From Streptomyces griseochromogenes (GTDB lineage Bacteria; Actinomycetota; Actinomycetes; Streptomycetales; Streptomycetaceae): 64,000 bases of DNA. The stretch lies in the NCBI RefSeq assembly GCF_001542625.1, contig NZ_CP016279.1, positions 5,208,001-5,272,000 on the forward strand, read 5' to 3'. Shown here piece by piece: positions 7,621 through 15,640 of the stretch (positions are counted from its first letter, which is position 1; every line of letters begins with the position of its first letter). The notes beneath the pieces were generated by a model, which was not told where the DNA came from, did not search any database, and saw only the letters and a list, made by a program, of their open reading frames with translations. Position numbers and translations under genes: made by a program.

Positions 7621-9353
7621 GATGTCTCCTCCGGCGCCGCCGGCTGGGTGCCGAAGACGGCGCGGTAGTCGGGGTCACGCCACAGCTGCGCATGCGGGGC
7701 CACGGCGCGCAGGCGGCCCTCATCCAGCCAGGCGACGAGGTCGGCGTGCGCGGCGGTGGAAGCGCGGTGGGCGATGATGATGCGGGTGCGGTCCTTGAAC
7801 AGTTCGGTGAGCGCACGGCTCACCTCGGCCTCGGTGACCGTGTCGAGACTGGAGGTGGCGTCGTCCAGGACGAGGACGCGGGCGTCCTGGGCGACGGCGC
7901 GGGCCAGGCCGAGACGCTGGGCCTCGCCTCCGGACAGCGGGGTCTTGGCCAGCGGGGTGTCGTAACCATCGGGCAGGCGCTGGATGAAGGTGTCGGCCCG
8001 CGCCGCTGCGGCCGCCCGCTCGATGTCGGCGCGGGTGGCGCTGGGGCGGGCGTAAGCGATCGCGTCGGCCACGGTGTCGCCGAAGAGGGCGGGTCGTTCG
8101 AAGGCGTAGGCGACACGGTCGCGCAGCGCAGCCGCATCGAGACGGGTGATGTCGGTACCGTCGAGCAGCACCGTTCCCTGATCGGCGTCTCTGAGGCGGC
8201 CGGCCAGCGCGGCCAGGGTGGACTTGCCCGCGCCGGAACGGCCCACCAGCGCCAGGGCCGTGCCGGCAGGCACCGTCAGATCGATACCGTCCAGGACGGC
8301 CTGTCCGCCGGTGCGGACGGTGACCGCCTCGAAGACGATGTGACCAGGGCCGCCGGGTGCGGGGTGCGGGGCACCGGTGGTGTCCGGGGCGGGCTGGGAG
8401 AGCACCTCAAGGACGCGCCCGGCGCTCGCCCGTGCGGCGGACAGGCCCATCAGGGCGTCGACCTGGCCGATCGCGCCCAAGGCGATGCCGACGTAGGCGC
8501 CCGCCGCCAGGAGCTGGCCGGGCGGGATCCGGCCCGCGGCCACCGCCCAGCCGGCGACGGCCAGAACGGCCACCTCCATCAGGGGCATCAACAGCATGCT
8601 CTTCCACACCGCCCGGCGCTGCAGCTGCCACATGCCCTGAGCGGTGCGGCCCAGTTCGGGCAGCGGGGCGAGCACGCGGTCGACCTCCCTGCCGGCGGTA
8701 CCGGCCGCGCGGATGGTGCGCACGCCGGTCAGGGCATCGGACAGGCGGACCACGATGGAGGTGAACGTCCGCTCGTAGCGCGTGTGCAGGTCGGTGGATC
8801 CGGCCATGAAACGGCGCATCAGCAGCACGATGGGGGGCAGACCCGCCAGCAGGGTCAGGCCCAGCAGCGGGTCGATCAGCCACAGGGCGACCGCACCGCC
8901 GAGGGAGGTGCCCACGCTGAGGCCGATGCCGGCCATGACCGGCAGGGCCTGCGCTGTCTGGGCGGCGTCGCCGAGCAGGCGGTTGATCAGATCGCCGGGT
9001 GCGAAACGGGCGCTCCGGACTGGGCCGAGAGCGAAGATGTGCTGCAGCAGACGACGGCGCAGCCACACGGTCGCCCCGACGACGCACGCGGCTCCGGCCA
9101 GGCCGGCGACCGCCTGCGCGGCCACACCGGTGATCACCACCAGGCCGAGTCGAACCAGCGCGTCCGGTGTGCCGCCCCGGTGCAGGACCGTGTCGATGGT
9201 CTGGGCCAGGAGCTGGGGCAGGAGCAGCCCCGTGACCGCGGAGAGCACACTGGCCAGGGCGAAGGCCACCAGATATCCGGGCCGCTGCCATGCCGCACGC
9301 ACCAGGATGTGGCCGGGGCCCTCAAGCCGGTGGCGTCCCCGCCTGTGCACCAT
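7617..9353 (-). CDS. ABC exporter half-transporter (permease plus ATPase), lanthipeptide operon
   Basis: A 578-residue half-transporter with a membrane domain (YLVAFALASVLSAVTGLLLP, VAVLAVAGWAVAAG) and an ATPase domain: Walker A VGRSGAGKSTLA near 369, signature LSGGEAQRLG near 472, Walker B VLVLDDATSSLD near 494. In Walker B the usual catalytic Glu is Asp, while its partner encoded next door keeps Glu, a pattern typical of heterodimeric exporters with one degenerate site. I start at ATG 9353, with GGAAGG 9 bases upstream; the frame stays open further up into the precursor region. It follows precursor gene A by 113 bases, with a strong hairpin between. It most likely exports the modified peptides. 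Confidence 0.92.
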   Translation of the reverse strand: MVHRRGRHRLEGPGHILVRAAWQRPGYLVAFALASVLSAVTGLLLPQLLAQTIDTVLHRGGTPDALVRLGLVVITGVAAQAVAGLAGAACVVGATVWLRRRLLQHIFALGPVRSARFAPGDLINRLLGDAAQTAQALPVMAGIGLSVGTSLGGAVALWLIDPLLGLTLLAGLPPIVLLMRRFMAGSTDLHTRYERTFTSIVVRLSDALTGVRTIRAAGTAGREVDRVLAPLPELGRTAQGMWQLQRRAVWKSMLLMPLMEVAVLAVAGWAVAAGRIPPGQLLAAGAYVGIALGAIGQVDALMGLSAARASAGRVLEVLSQPAPDTTGAPHPAPGGPGHIVFEAVTVRTGGQAVLDGIDLTVPAGTALALVGRSGAGKSTLAALAGRLRDADQGTVLLDGTDITRLDAAALRDRVAYAFERPALFGDTVADAIAYARPSATRADIERAAAAARADTFIQRLPDGYDTPLAKTPLSGGEAQRLGLARAVAQDARVLVLDDATSSLDTVTEAEVSRALTELFKDRTRIIIAHRASTAAHADLVAWLDEGRLRAVAPHAQLWRDPDYRAVFGTQPAAPEETS

Positions 9354-9396
9354 CTGTTCTTGCCTTCCATGGTGGATGTCTTTCTGGTTCGTCGGT

Positions 9397-9452
9397 GACC
9401 GGGTGCCGGGCACGTGGGCGTGCAGGGCGCCGTGGGTGCCCGGCACCCGGTC
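9397..9452 (-). terminator. strong hairpin after precursor gene A (attenuator candidate)
   Basis: A perfect 17-bp inverted repeat (arms 9397-9413 and 9436-9452, loop 22 bases) begins 15 bases past the stop of precursor A and before the transporter genes. There is no T run, as is common in Streptomyces. It could stop most transcripts or stabilise precursor mRNA, so that precursors outnumber transporters. Confidence 0.65.
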
Positions 9453-9466
9453 GGTTACGGATGCGC

Positions 9467-9664
9467 TCAGCCGGCCTTGACGGTGGCGTTGATGCTGCCG
9501 TTGCCGCCGGTTATGTCGACGGTGACCTTGAACGGGGGTTTGGCCGTCGTGTCGAAGACCTTGACGAACTTGCCGTCGGTGCTTGCGCAGGTGAACCAGC
9601 AGTCGGACAGACCGGCGGGGTCTTCGCCTTCGAGGGTCTGCAGGGCGTTGATGTCGAGGGTCAT
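9467..9664 (-). CDS. lanthipeptide precursor A
   Basis: A 65-residue precursor. The leader MTLDINALQTLEGEDPAGL is identical to that of precursors B and C. The core region begins SDCWFTCASTDGKF and continues rich in Thr and Ser (TVDITGGNGSINATVKAG) with only two Cys. The block INALQTLE resembles the helical recognition motif of class III and IV leaders. The core differs much more from B and C than the leader does, as expected for a family of substrates of one enzyme. A GAAGGAA ribosome site precedes the ATG. The EDP motif in the leader is a possible cleavage site for the prolyl-oligopeptidase-like protease in the operon. Confidence 0.88.
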   Translation of the reverse strand: MTLDINALQTLEGEDPAGLSDCWFTCASTDGKFVKVFDTTAKPPFKVTVDITGGNGSINATVKAG

Positions 9665-9818
9665 GGGTTGTTTTCCTTCGTGTTGTGGGCATCGGGTGAT
9701 GCCGTGTTGGTGATTGCGCCCGTCAGAGTGGGTGGGACCGCGGCGGGTGTCGCTGCGGAGTCTGAGGGGCGTGGCTGACGCAGAGGGCGTGCCAGGGTTG
9801 TGGTTGGTGGGTTCCGTC

Positions 9819-9857
9819 TGCCGGGCACGTGGGTGTGTGAGCCGTCGGTGCCCGGCA
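9819..9857 (-). terminator. hairpin after precursor gene B
   Basis: Perfect 10-bp inverted repeat TGCCGGGCAC / GTGCCCGGCA (9819-9828 and 9848-9857), about 20 bases past the stop of precursor B. It is the shorter counterpart of the hairpin after precursor A, and it shares the TGCCGGGCAC core. Confidence 0.55.
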
Positions 9858-9878
9858 TGCGGTGGGTTGAGGATGTGC

Positions 9879-10085
9879 TCAGCTGCTGAGCGGCGACTTG
9901 ACGGTGACGCCGCCGTTGGTGCTGGTGACGTTGATCACGGGGTTGAGCTGGGGGTTGGCCTGCGTACCCGCCACGCAGGCGTTGACGCTGTTGTTGTCGG
10001 TCTGGCCGCAGGTGAGCCAGCAGTTGGTCAGACCGGCGGGGTCTTCGCCTTCGAGGGTCTGCAGGGCGTTGATGTCGAGGGTCAT
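9879..10085 (-). CDS. lanthipeptide precursor B
   Basis: A 68-residue precursor with the shared leader MTLDINALQTLEGEDPAGL and a core starting TNCWLTCGQTDNNSVNACVA. It carries three Cys, all in the first half of the core, and a Ser/Thr-rich tail (VTSTNGGVTVKSPLSS). It differs from precursor C at only a few positions, and the upstream DNA (about 75 bases around the start) is nearly identical to that of precursor A, so the genes arose by tandem duplication. The bases before the ATG contain GAAGGAA. Confidence 0.88.
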   Translation of the reverse strand: MTLDINALQTLEGEDPAGLTNCWLTCGQTDNNSVNACVAGTQANPQLNPVINVTSTNGGVTVKSPLSS

Positions 10086-10213
10086 GGGTTGTTTTCCTTC
10101 GTGTTGTGGGCATCGGGTGATGCCGTGTTGGTGATTGCGCCTGTCAGGGCGTCCGCGGCGGGTGTCGCTGCGGAGTTTGTGGGGGTGTGCCTGGTGCAGA
10201 AGGTGTGCCAGGC

Positions 10214-10420
10214 TCAGCTGCTGAGCGGCGACTTGACGGTGACGCCGCCGTTGGTGCTGGTGACGTTGACCATGGGATTGACCTGGGGGTTGGCCTGTGT
10301 ACCCAACGCGCAGACGTTGACGTTGTTGTTGTCGGTCTGGCCGCAGGTGAGCCAGCAGTTGGTCAGACCGGCGGGGTCTTCGCCTTCGAGGGTCTGCAGG
10401 GCGTTGATGTCGAGGGTCAT
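10214..10420 (-). CDS. lanthipeptide precursor C
   Basis: A 68-residue precursor with the same leader as A and B and a core starting TNCWLTCGQTDNNNVNVCAL. It differs from B only within the central core (for example NNNVNVCALG against NNSVNACVAG, and QVNPMVNV against QLNPVINV), while the C-terminal VTSTNGGVTVKSPLSS is the same. I use ATG 10420, which has GAAGGAA upstream and gives the conserved leader; the frame is open further upstream. Dehydration of Ser/Thr by the kinase and lyase domains of the synthetase and ring closure onto the Cys are expected. Confidence 0.88.
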   Translation of the reverse strand: MTLDINALQTLEGEDPAGLTNCWLTCGQTDNNNVNVCALGTQANPQVNPMVNVTSTNGGVTVKSPLSS

Positions 10421-10633
10421 GGGTTGTGTTCCTTCATGTTCAGAGAATTTGGTGATGCCCGGTACGGGGTTGTGCCTGATGGTGCGGGCGGCCGCGGCGG
10501 ATGCCGCCGCGGAATTCGAAAGGCGCCCGAGAAAGCGCACGCGGCCTGGGGCAGGCCGGTGACCGGCGTGAGGATCGGTATACCAGGGCAGGCTGTTCGT
10601 GAGCCCGGCACTCATAGGAGGGGTGATGGGGCA

Positions 10634-10771
10634 TCAGAACGTATAGCTGCCATAGGGGGTTTCGATCGTGATGGAGTTGTTGTTGGTGCGCACGCAGGTA
10701 AACGTGCAGTCGGTCAGCCCGTCCTGCTCCTCATTCGTCAGCATCTGCAGGGCATTTACATCGATATCCAT
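10634..10771 (-). CDS. lanthipeptide precursor D (divergent, short)
   Basis: A 45-residue frame, MDIDVNALQMLTNEEQDGLT followed by DCTFTCVRTNNNSITIETPY and GSYTF. It keeps the NALQ leader motif, the GLT-D-C start and the C-x3-C spacing followed by Thr-Asn-Asn-Asn-Ser, so it belongs to the same precursor family. It differs in having no proline in the leader and a much shorter tail. An AAGGAA ribosome site precedes the ATG. It is the first of the four precursor genes, 42 bases past the protease gene. Its lower GC than the neighbours suggests a different history. Confidence 0.8.
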   Translation of the reverse strand: MDIDVNALQMLTNEEQDGLTDCTFTCVRTNNNSITIETPYGSYTF

Positions 10772-10813
10772 GAGTGTTCCTTTTTGCTTTGTTTCTCTTT
10801 CCCTGTCGGGGCG

Positions 10814-12679
10814 TCAGGTGACGTCCCGGCATATCCCCGCCGGGGATACCGCGGTCGGTGTTGCCGCGGAGTTCGTGGTGCGCGCGCCCGCAAGGAAGCG
10901 CACCAGGGCCGTGGCCAGGTGGCCACCGTCGGCCTGGCCGAGCAGGTCATGGCGTCCGCCGGGGACTTCGAGGTAGAAGAAGTCCTCGCCCTCGCGCCGG
11001 CCTGTGCTGCGTAGGTGTGCGCGCAGGGTTCTGGCGTGGGTCACGGGGATGACCTCGTCGTGCGTGCCGTGCGCGATCAGCAGCGGGGTGCGGATACGGC
11101 CGATGAAACGCACCAGGTCCCGGGGCCCGAGGGCGTCGCGGGCCTGGGTCAGGGCGCCCAGGCGGTTCAGCATCGCCCGCACCGGTGGGGAAGCGTGTTC
11201 GTGCAGGCGGGGTGCGGAGACGAACGGTGCGGTCACGGCGCAGCGGGAGAACAGGCCGGGCCTGCAGCCGGCGGCCAGCAGGGCGAGGAAGGCGCCGTAG
11301 CTGGTGCCGTAGAGCGCGGGTGGTTCCAGGCCGGCGGCGCGGCGCTCCTCGTTCAGGGCGGTGGCCAGGTGGCGGATGTCGGCCAGGTCCGGTACGCCCC
11401 AGGCGTGGTGGAGCGCCTCGTCGTGGGCGCGGCCGTAGCCGGTGCTACCGCGCTGGTTGGGGGCCAGGACGGCGATCCCGGCCTGGGCCAGGCGCTGGAA
11501 CAAGGGGGAGAAGCCGAGCTTCCAGGCCGAGGCGGGTCCGCCGTGCAGGGCCAGGACCAGGCGGGAGCTGTGGCGCCAGGCGGGTCCGCCGTAGATGACG
11601 GCCTCGATGGGGCCTGCCGGGCCGTCGAGGGTTTCCAGGCGGGCCTCTGCCCAGGCGTCCCGGTGTGACGCCCGGGCAGAGGCCCGAGGCGGGGTGGGGG
11701 AGGGGGCGGGCAGGTGGCAGGTGCCGTCCTCGGTGACGGTGGCCACGGTGGCTGGTAGCCGGGGGCCGGTGAACACGAAGCGCAGTCCGGTGGGCGTCCA
11801 GGAACCCAAGGAGGTGATCACACCGTCGGGCAGCACAGGCGTGGTGATGCTGTCGTCGGCCGTGTCGTACACCGCCAGGTGTGAACGGGCGCCGCGGGTG
11901 AGGGCCAGCGCGAAGCGCTCTCCCGAGGGGTCCGCGGCCAGCGGGGTGACGCTGTCGGTGAGGGTGTTCAGGGCGGTGGGGTAGCGGGTGGGCCTCGTTC
12001 CGCCGGTGTCGGCTATGCCCAGGCGGTGGCCGTCGGAGGTGCGGGCGGCCACCAGGGCCAGGCGGGAGCGACGGCTGATCAGCAGCGGCAGTTCCCCGCC
12101 GGGCCACAGGGGGGTGACGGTGGCGTGCCGGAGGTCGGCCACGGCCGCCCTGGGCCCGTCCTGGGGGGAAGTGATGACGGCCAGGTGGCGTCCGGTGTCC
12201 TCCAGCCACAGGCCGCCGCCGAGCGGCCCGGGCCAGTGCAGGGCCGCCTCCAGGCGCCGGCCGGGCGCGGTCAGGCGCCAGATCGTGGTGTGGGCGGCGG
12301 CGTCCGTGGTGATGACCAGGGCGAGGGTGCCGGGGTCGGGGCTGGGCAGCAGGCGAGCGCTGGGGTGGCCCAGGCGGGCGATGAGGTACTCGTCGGCGCC
12401 TTGGCCGACAGGGTCGATCAGCACCAGCTCGCGGGGCAGGCCGGCGCCGCGCAGCACCACGACGCTGCCGTCACCGGCGGGGACCGGCTGGGTGGCGTGG
12501 GTTTCCGTGCCGGCAGTGGGCAGCAGTCGGGCCTGGCCGGCACCCTGCTTGTCGAAGGACCAGGTCTCCACGTGCAGGGCGTCGTCAGGGCCGGTGGCAA
12601 GGCCGGCGGCGTGGCGGCCGTGATCGTCGAAGCGGAAGCTGACCCGCGACAGCGGTGTGCTGGTGGTGTCAAGGCTCAT
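10814..12679 (-). CDS. prolyl-oligopeptidase-family (S9) serine peptidase, probable leader protease
   Basis: A 621-residue S9 peptidase: an N-terminal beta-propeller-like half (residues about 1-370) and a C-terminal alpha/beta hydrolase with nucleophile GTSYGAFLAL (Ser near 457), Asp in HGTHDEVIP (near 539) and His in GGRHDLLG (near 578). LALHGGPASAWKLGF is the oxyanion-hole region. The family cuts after proline, and prolyl oligopeptidases are known to remove leaders in some class III lanthipeptide pathways (flavipeptin FlaP). Precursors A to C carry a leader Pro (EDP). The ATG overlaps the synthetase stop by one base (TGATG), so the two are translationally coupled. It has no signal peptide and so acts in the cytoplasm. 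Confidence 0.9.
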   Translation of the reverse strand: MSLDTTSTPLSRVSFRFDDHGRHAAGLATGPDDALHVETWSFDKQGAGQARLLPTAGTETHATQPVPAGDGSVVVLRGAGLPRELVLIDPVGQGADEYLIARLGHPSARLLPSPDPGTLALVITTDAAAHTTIWRLTAPGRRLEAALHWPGPLGGGLWLEDTGRHLAVITSPQDGPRAAVADLRHATVTPLWPGGELPLLISRRSRLALVAARTSDGHRLGIADTGGTRPTRYPTALNTLTDSVTPLAADPSGERFALALTRGARSHLAVYDTADDSITTPVLPDGVITSLGSWTPTGLRFVFTGPRLPATVATVTEDGTCHLPAPSPTPPRASARASHRDAWAEARLETLDGPAGPIEAVIYGGPAWRHSSRLVLALHGGPASAWKLGFSPLFQRLAQAGIAVLAPNQRGSTGYGRAHDEALHHAWGVPDLADIRHLATALNEERRAAGLEPPALYGTSYGAFLALLAAGCRPGLFSRCAVTAPFVSAPRLHEHASPPVRAMLNRLGALTQARDALGPRDLVRFIGRIRTPLLIAHGTHDEVIPVTHARTLRAHLRSTGRREGEDFFYLEVPGGRHDLLGQADGGHLATALVRFLAGARTTNSAATPTAVSPAGICRDVT

Positions 12680-15420
12680 CACGCCGCCTCCTGGGAAGCA
12701 AGGGAGGCAGCGGGGGCGGGCATGGCGGGCATCCACATGCGCGCTCCGCCGTGCCGCAGCCGCAGCACGAAGCCGATCACCCCGGACAGTCCGGTGTTGT
12801 AGTCCGCGCTCACCGCGTGCATCGACTCGTCCGCCACGACCATGCGGCCCTCGTGCAGGGCGTGCCGTGCCGTGATGCGTACGGCCAGGTCGGCCGCGGC
12901 CTGCCGGTAACGGGGGGCGTGCAGGTGGTCGGCCAGGTCGAGCAGGAACTCGCCGCTGCCGGCCAGGCCGTGGCACAGGACGGAGGACTGCTGCCAGGAG
13001 CCCGCCAGCACGGTGCGGCCGGCGCGTATCGCCAGGTCGCGGTAGCGCACCTCGCCGGTGTACTGCCACATGCGGACCAGGAACGCACCGATACCGGCTG
13101 CACCATTGCACCAGGACAGCGGCAGCGAGGACGGGTGCGTCTCGCCCGGGCCGGCCGGCCAGGACACCTGATCGCCGTCGAGGAGCGCGGCGGCGGCCAG
13201 AGCGTCGGCGGCGGCGCGAGCCAGGGCGAGGTACTCCTGGTTTCCGGTGGCCGCCCCGGCAGCCAGGAGGAAGGCGCCGATGCCGGCGGTGCCGTGGGCG
13301 AAGCCGTAGGAGGTGGTGCCGGCGAAGACCGAGTCGAAGTCGGCCGGGACGGGCCAGCACACCCCCTCGGGCGTGTGTACGGCAGCGGCGGCCAGGGCGT
13401 CGGCGCAGGCGCGCATTCTGTCGCCGAGGTCGCTGTCACCGGTGTCCTGCCACAGCTGCAGGTGGGCCATGCCGGCGCCGGCCGTGCCGTGGCAGACATC
13501 AGGGTTGGGCCAGGCAGTGGGCAGGCGGCGGGCCAGGTCCACGGCGCGTTCGGCCAGCCGTTTGTCGTCCAGCAGCAGTGCCGCGTCGTGGAGCGCCCAG
13601 GCTGTGCCGGCGCGGCCGAAGTACAGGCCGGGCAGTGTGCGGGGCTCAGCTGGCAGCCGCCGCACGATCCATCCGGCCACCTGCGCCACGGCGTCGGCCA
13701 GGCGGGCGTCCGGCAGCTGACAGGCGGCTCGGGTCAGTACCTGGAGCACGCCGGCGGCACCGTGCTGGACACTGCACGGATCGGTGATGGCGCCGAATCC
13801 GCCCGAGGACGGCCACAGCCTGTCGCCGCTGGGGTCCATGGTGGCCAGCAGGTGGCCGATCCCGTCGGCCACCAGCCGGTCCTGGCCGGCCGCGGACAGC
13901 GGGGCCGGTGCGCCGCAGCCCGTGCCCTCGGTACCGGAGACGGGGGCAGAGCTGGAGTTGTCGGCCAGGGTCCGCAGGTGGCTTTGGACGGTCTGAAGGT
14001 CCCAGCGGCGGGAAGGATCGTCGTCCATCAGCGCCACGATCAGCGGCGTGAAGGAGCGCACCGCCGGGCTGTGGACGCTCATGGCGTCCAGCAGCGTCTG
14101 GATGCGCTGGCGGACCGGGCGGCAGGCGGGCTGGTCCTCGGGCAGGACCGGGTCGGAGCCCGAGACGAGGAAGAACAGGGTCGCGCCGAGCGCGTACAGG
14201 TCGGAGGACAGCTCGGGGGCAGGCCCGAGCATGGGCGCACCGACCTGTTCGGGCGAGGCGTAGGCCGTGGTCAGAACACGGTTGACGGCGGTGCCCGGGC
14301 GTGTGGCGTATTCCAGGTCGATCATCCGCAGGTCGCCGTCCGGGGTGACCATGAGGTTGTTGGGGGTGAGATCGCGCAGCAGCAGCCCACGCCCGTGCAC
14401 GGCCGCGACGATCTCGGCCAGCTGCAACGCCATGCGTGTGATCCGGGCGAAGGACACAGCCTTGTTGCTGCCGAATGCGGTGCGCTCGGCGATCCAGCCC
14501 CGCAGCGGAAGCCCGGCAATGGCCTCCTGGGCCAGAAAGAGGCTGTCCTGCTGTTCGAACAGGGCGACGGCGCGCGGGGTGAACCCCAGCGGCGCCAGCT
14601 CATCGAGCATCGTTGCCTCGTGCCGGAGCACATCGCGCACATCGGTACCGTCCATGCGCTCACCCACGTGCGGGCGGGCCTGCTTGACGACCACGTCCTT
14701 GCCGGTGTGCTGGTCGACCGCGCGGAAGACCCCGCCCTTGGCCGAGTGCTTGATCGCCTTGTGCGCCATGAACCTCTCGGCCAGCAGCACGGCCGAGGGC
14801 TGCTGTGTCGCGGCGGTCGGGGGCCTGTGGCCGGGCAGTGGCGAGGGCGCCCACGCGGGCGGCGAGAACCAGGCGTTGCGCTCGTCCTTGACCAGGGTGC
14901 CGTCCGGGCCTTTCAGCAGCGACTCGTAGCCGCCGTCGTTGGACAGCGCCGTGATGCCGCGGAAGGCGCCGTAGCGGTAGTGGACCAGGCTGCCGGGCCG
15001 GTAGGGGCGGTCGGAGAGCACGGCGGGGCCGGGCAGCCCCTGCGTTCCCCGGTCCAGTTTCCCGGCCAGCAGCCGGAAGTGCTCGTCATCTCGGGGGTAG
15101 GCGGTGATGAACTTCCCGCTGCTGCCGCGGGCGCAGTTCGACGAGACGAGACTGATCAGTTCCTCCTGCGTAGCGGTGAACTTGAAAGCGCAGCCGTGGC
15201 GCAGCAGCACCGTCGCGGCCCGCTCCAGTACCACCGGGGCCGACAGAGGGGTGGCCGAGATGTGCAGCTTCCAGCCCTGCACCGGCCAGGGGTAGTCGGC
15301 CGGCTGGACATGGCACCAGAAACCACCGGGCGTCACGGTCCAGTCACCGCGCTCTTCCCGCTGCAGGAGGAGCCGGACAAGCCCCTGCAGAGGGAAGGAG
15401 TCGTTCTCGCGGAAGGTCAC
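12679..15420 (-). CDS. three-domain lanthionine synthetase (LanL/LanKC type)
   Basis: A 913-residue enzyme. Residues about 1-200 are the phosphothreonine-lyase domain (GWKLHISATP near 52 and RGSSGKFITAYPRD). Residues about 225-480 are a protein kinase (VVVKQ near 243, LLLRDLTPNNLMV near 350, MIDLEYA near 367). Residues about 510-910 are a LanC-like cyclase with repeated HG-AG helical motifs. The cyclase has LSWCNGAAG near 771 and VLCHGLAGSG near 816, the Cys and Cys-His pair expected to bind zinc; class III LanKC enzymes lack these ligands, so this is class IV-like. It phosphorylates and eliminates Ser/Thr and closes thioether rings in the precursor peptides. GTG 15420 is preceded by GAGGAG. 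It is the first gene of the operon. Confidence 0.92.
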   Translation of the reverse strand: MTFRENDSFPLQGLVRLLLQREERGDWTVTPGGFWCHVQPADYPWPVQGWKLHISATPLSAPVVLERAATVLLRHGCAFKFTATQEELISLVSSNCARGSSGKFITAYPRDDEHFRLLAGKLDRGTQGLPGPAVLSDRPYRPGSLVHYRYGAFRGITALSNDGGYESLLKGPDGTLVKDERNAWFSPPAWAPSPLPGHRPPTAATQQPSAVLLAERFMAHKAIKHSAKGGVFRAVDQHTGKDVVVKQARPHVGERMDGTDVRDVLRHEATMLDELAPLGFTPRAVALFEQQDSLFLAQEAIAGLPLRGWIAERTAFGSNKAVSFARITRMALQLAEIVAAVHGRGLLLRDLTPNNLMVTPDGDLRMIDLEYATRPGTAVNRVLTTAYASPEQVGAPMLGPAPELSSDLYALGATLFFLVSGSDPVLPEDQPACRPVRQRIQTLLDAMSVHSPAVRSFTPLIVALMDDDPSRRWDLQTVQSHLRTLADNSSSAPVSGTEGTGCGAPAPLSAAGQDRLVADGIGHLLATMDPSGDRLWPSSGGFGAITDPCSVQHGAAGVLQVLTRAACQLPDARLADAVAQVAGWIVRRLPAEPRTLPGLYFGRAGTAWALHDAALLLDDKRLAERAVDLARRLPTAWPNPDVCHGTAGAGMAHLQLWQDTGDSDLGDRMRACADALAAAAVHTPEGVCWPVPADFDSVFAGTTSYGFAHGTAGIGAFLLAAGAATGNQEYLALARAAADALAAAALLDGDQVSWPAGPGETHPSSLPLSWCNGAAGIGAFLVRMWQYTGEVRYRDLAIRAGRTVLAGSWQQSSVLCHGLAGSGEFLLDLADHLHAPRYRQAAADLAVRITARHALHEGRMVVADESMHAVSADYNTGLSGVIGFVLRLRHGGARMWMPAMPAPAASLASQEAA

Positions 15421-15640
15421 AGTGGCTCCTCAACGCCAACACGATCGGGATAGGTGTGCTCTGCCCGGTCAGCCACATGCTGCGGGCTCGACCTGGCACC
15501 AACAGTGGCTGTCGGCCGGTGGCCGAGACATCCGCCACCTCACGGAGAAACAGACGAACCGGACGCAGCGGTCACCTTGTACGCATATACATGCCGATAT
15601 ATCGGGACTATTTATGTTCTCGACTGAACCTCAGGGGCGC
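15421..15640 (-). promoter_or_regulatory. AT-rich promoter region of the lanthipeptide operon with a 12-bp palindrome
   Basis: The stretch 15575-15625 is markedly AT-rich against its surroundings and contains the perfect palindrome CCGATATATCGG at 15594-15605, about 175 bases upstream of the synthetase start. TATATGCG and TAAATAGT on the minus strand could serve as -10 elements. No regulator gene lies next to it. Confidence 0.45.

Noticed and set aside
7692..9398. 568-codon plus-strand frame rich in Gly and Gln
   Set aside because: Antisense of the ABC exporter gene; no domain and the composition is typical of a shadow frame.
9467..10771. Precursor genes as class II or bacteriocin-type peptides
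   Set aside because: No double-glycine leader end and no C39 peptidase on the exporters; the leader motif and synthetase fit class III/IV.
12655..15453. 932-codon open frame on the plus strand
   Set aside because: It is antisense to the lanthionine synthetase gene, has no recognisable domain and arises from high GC at third codon positions.
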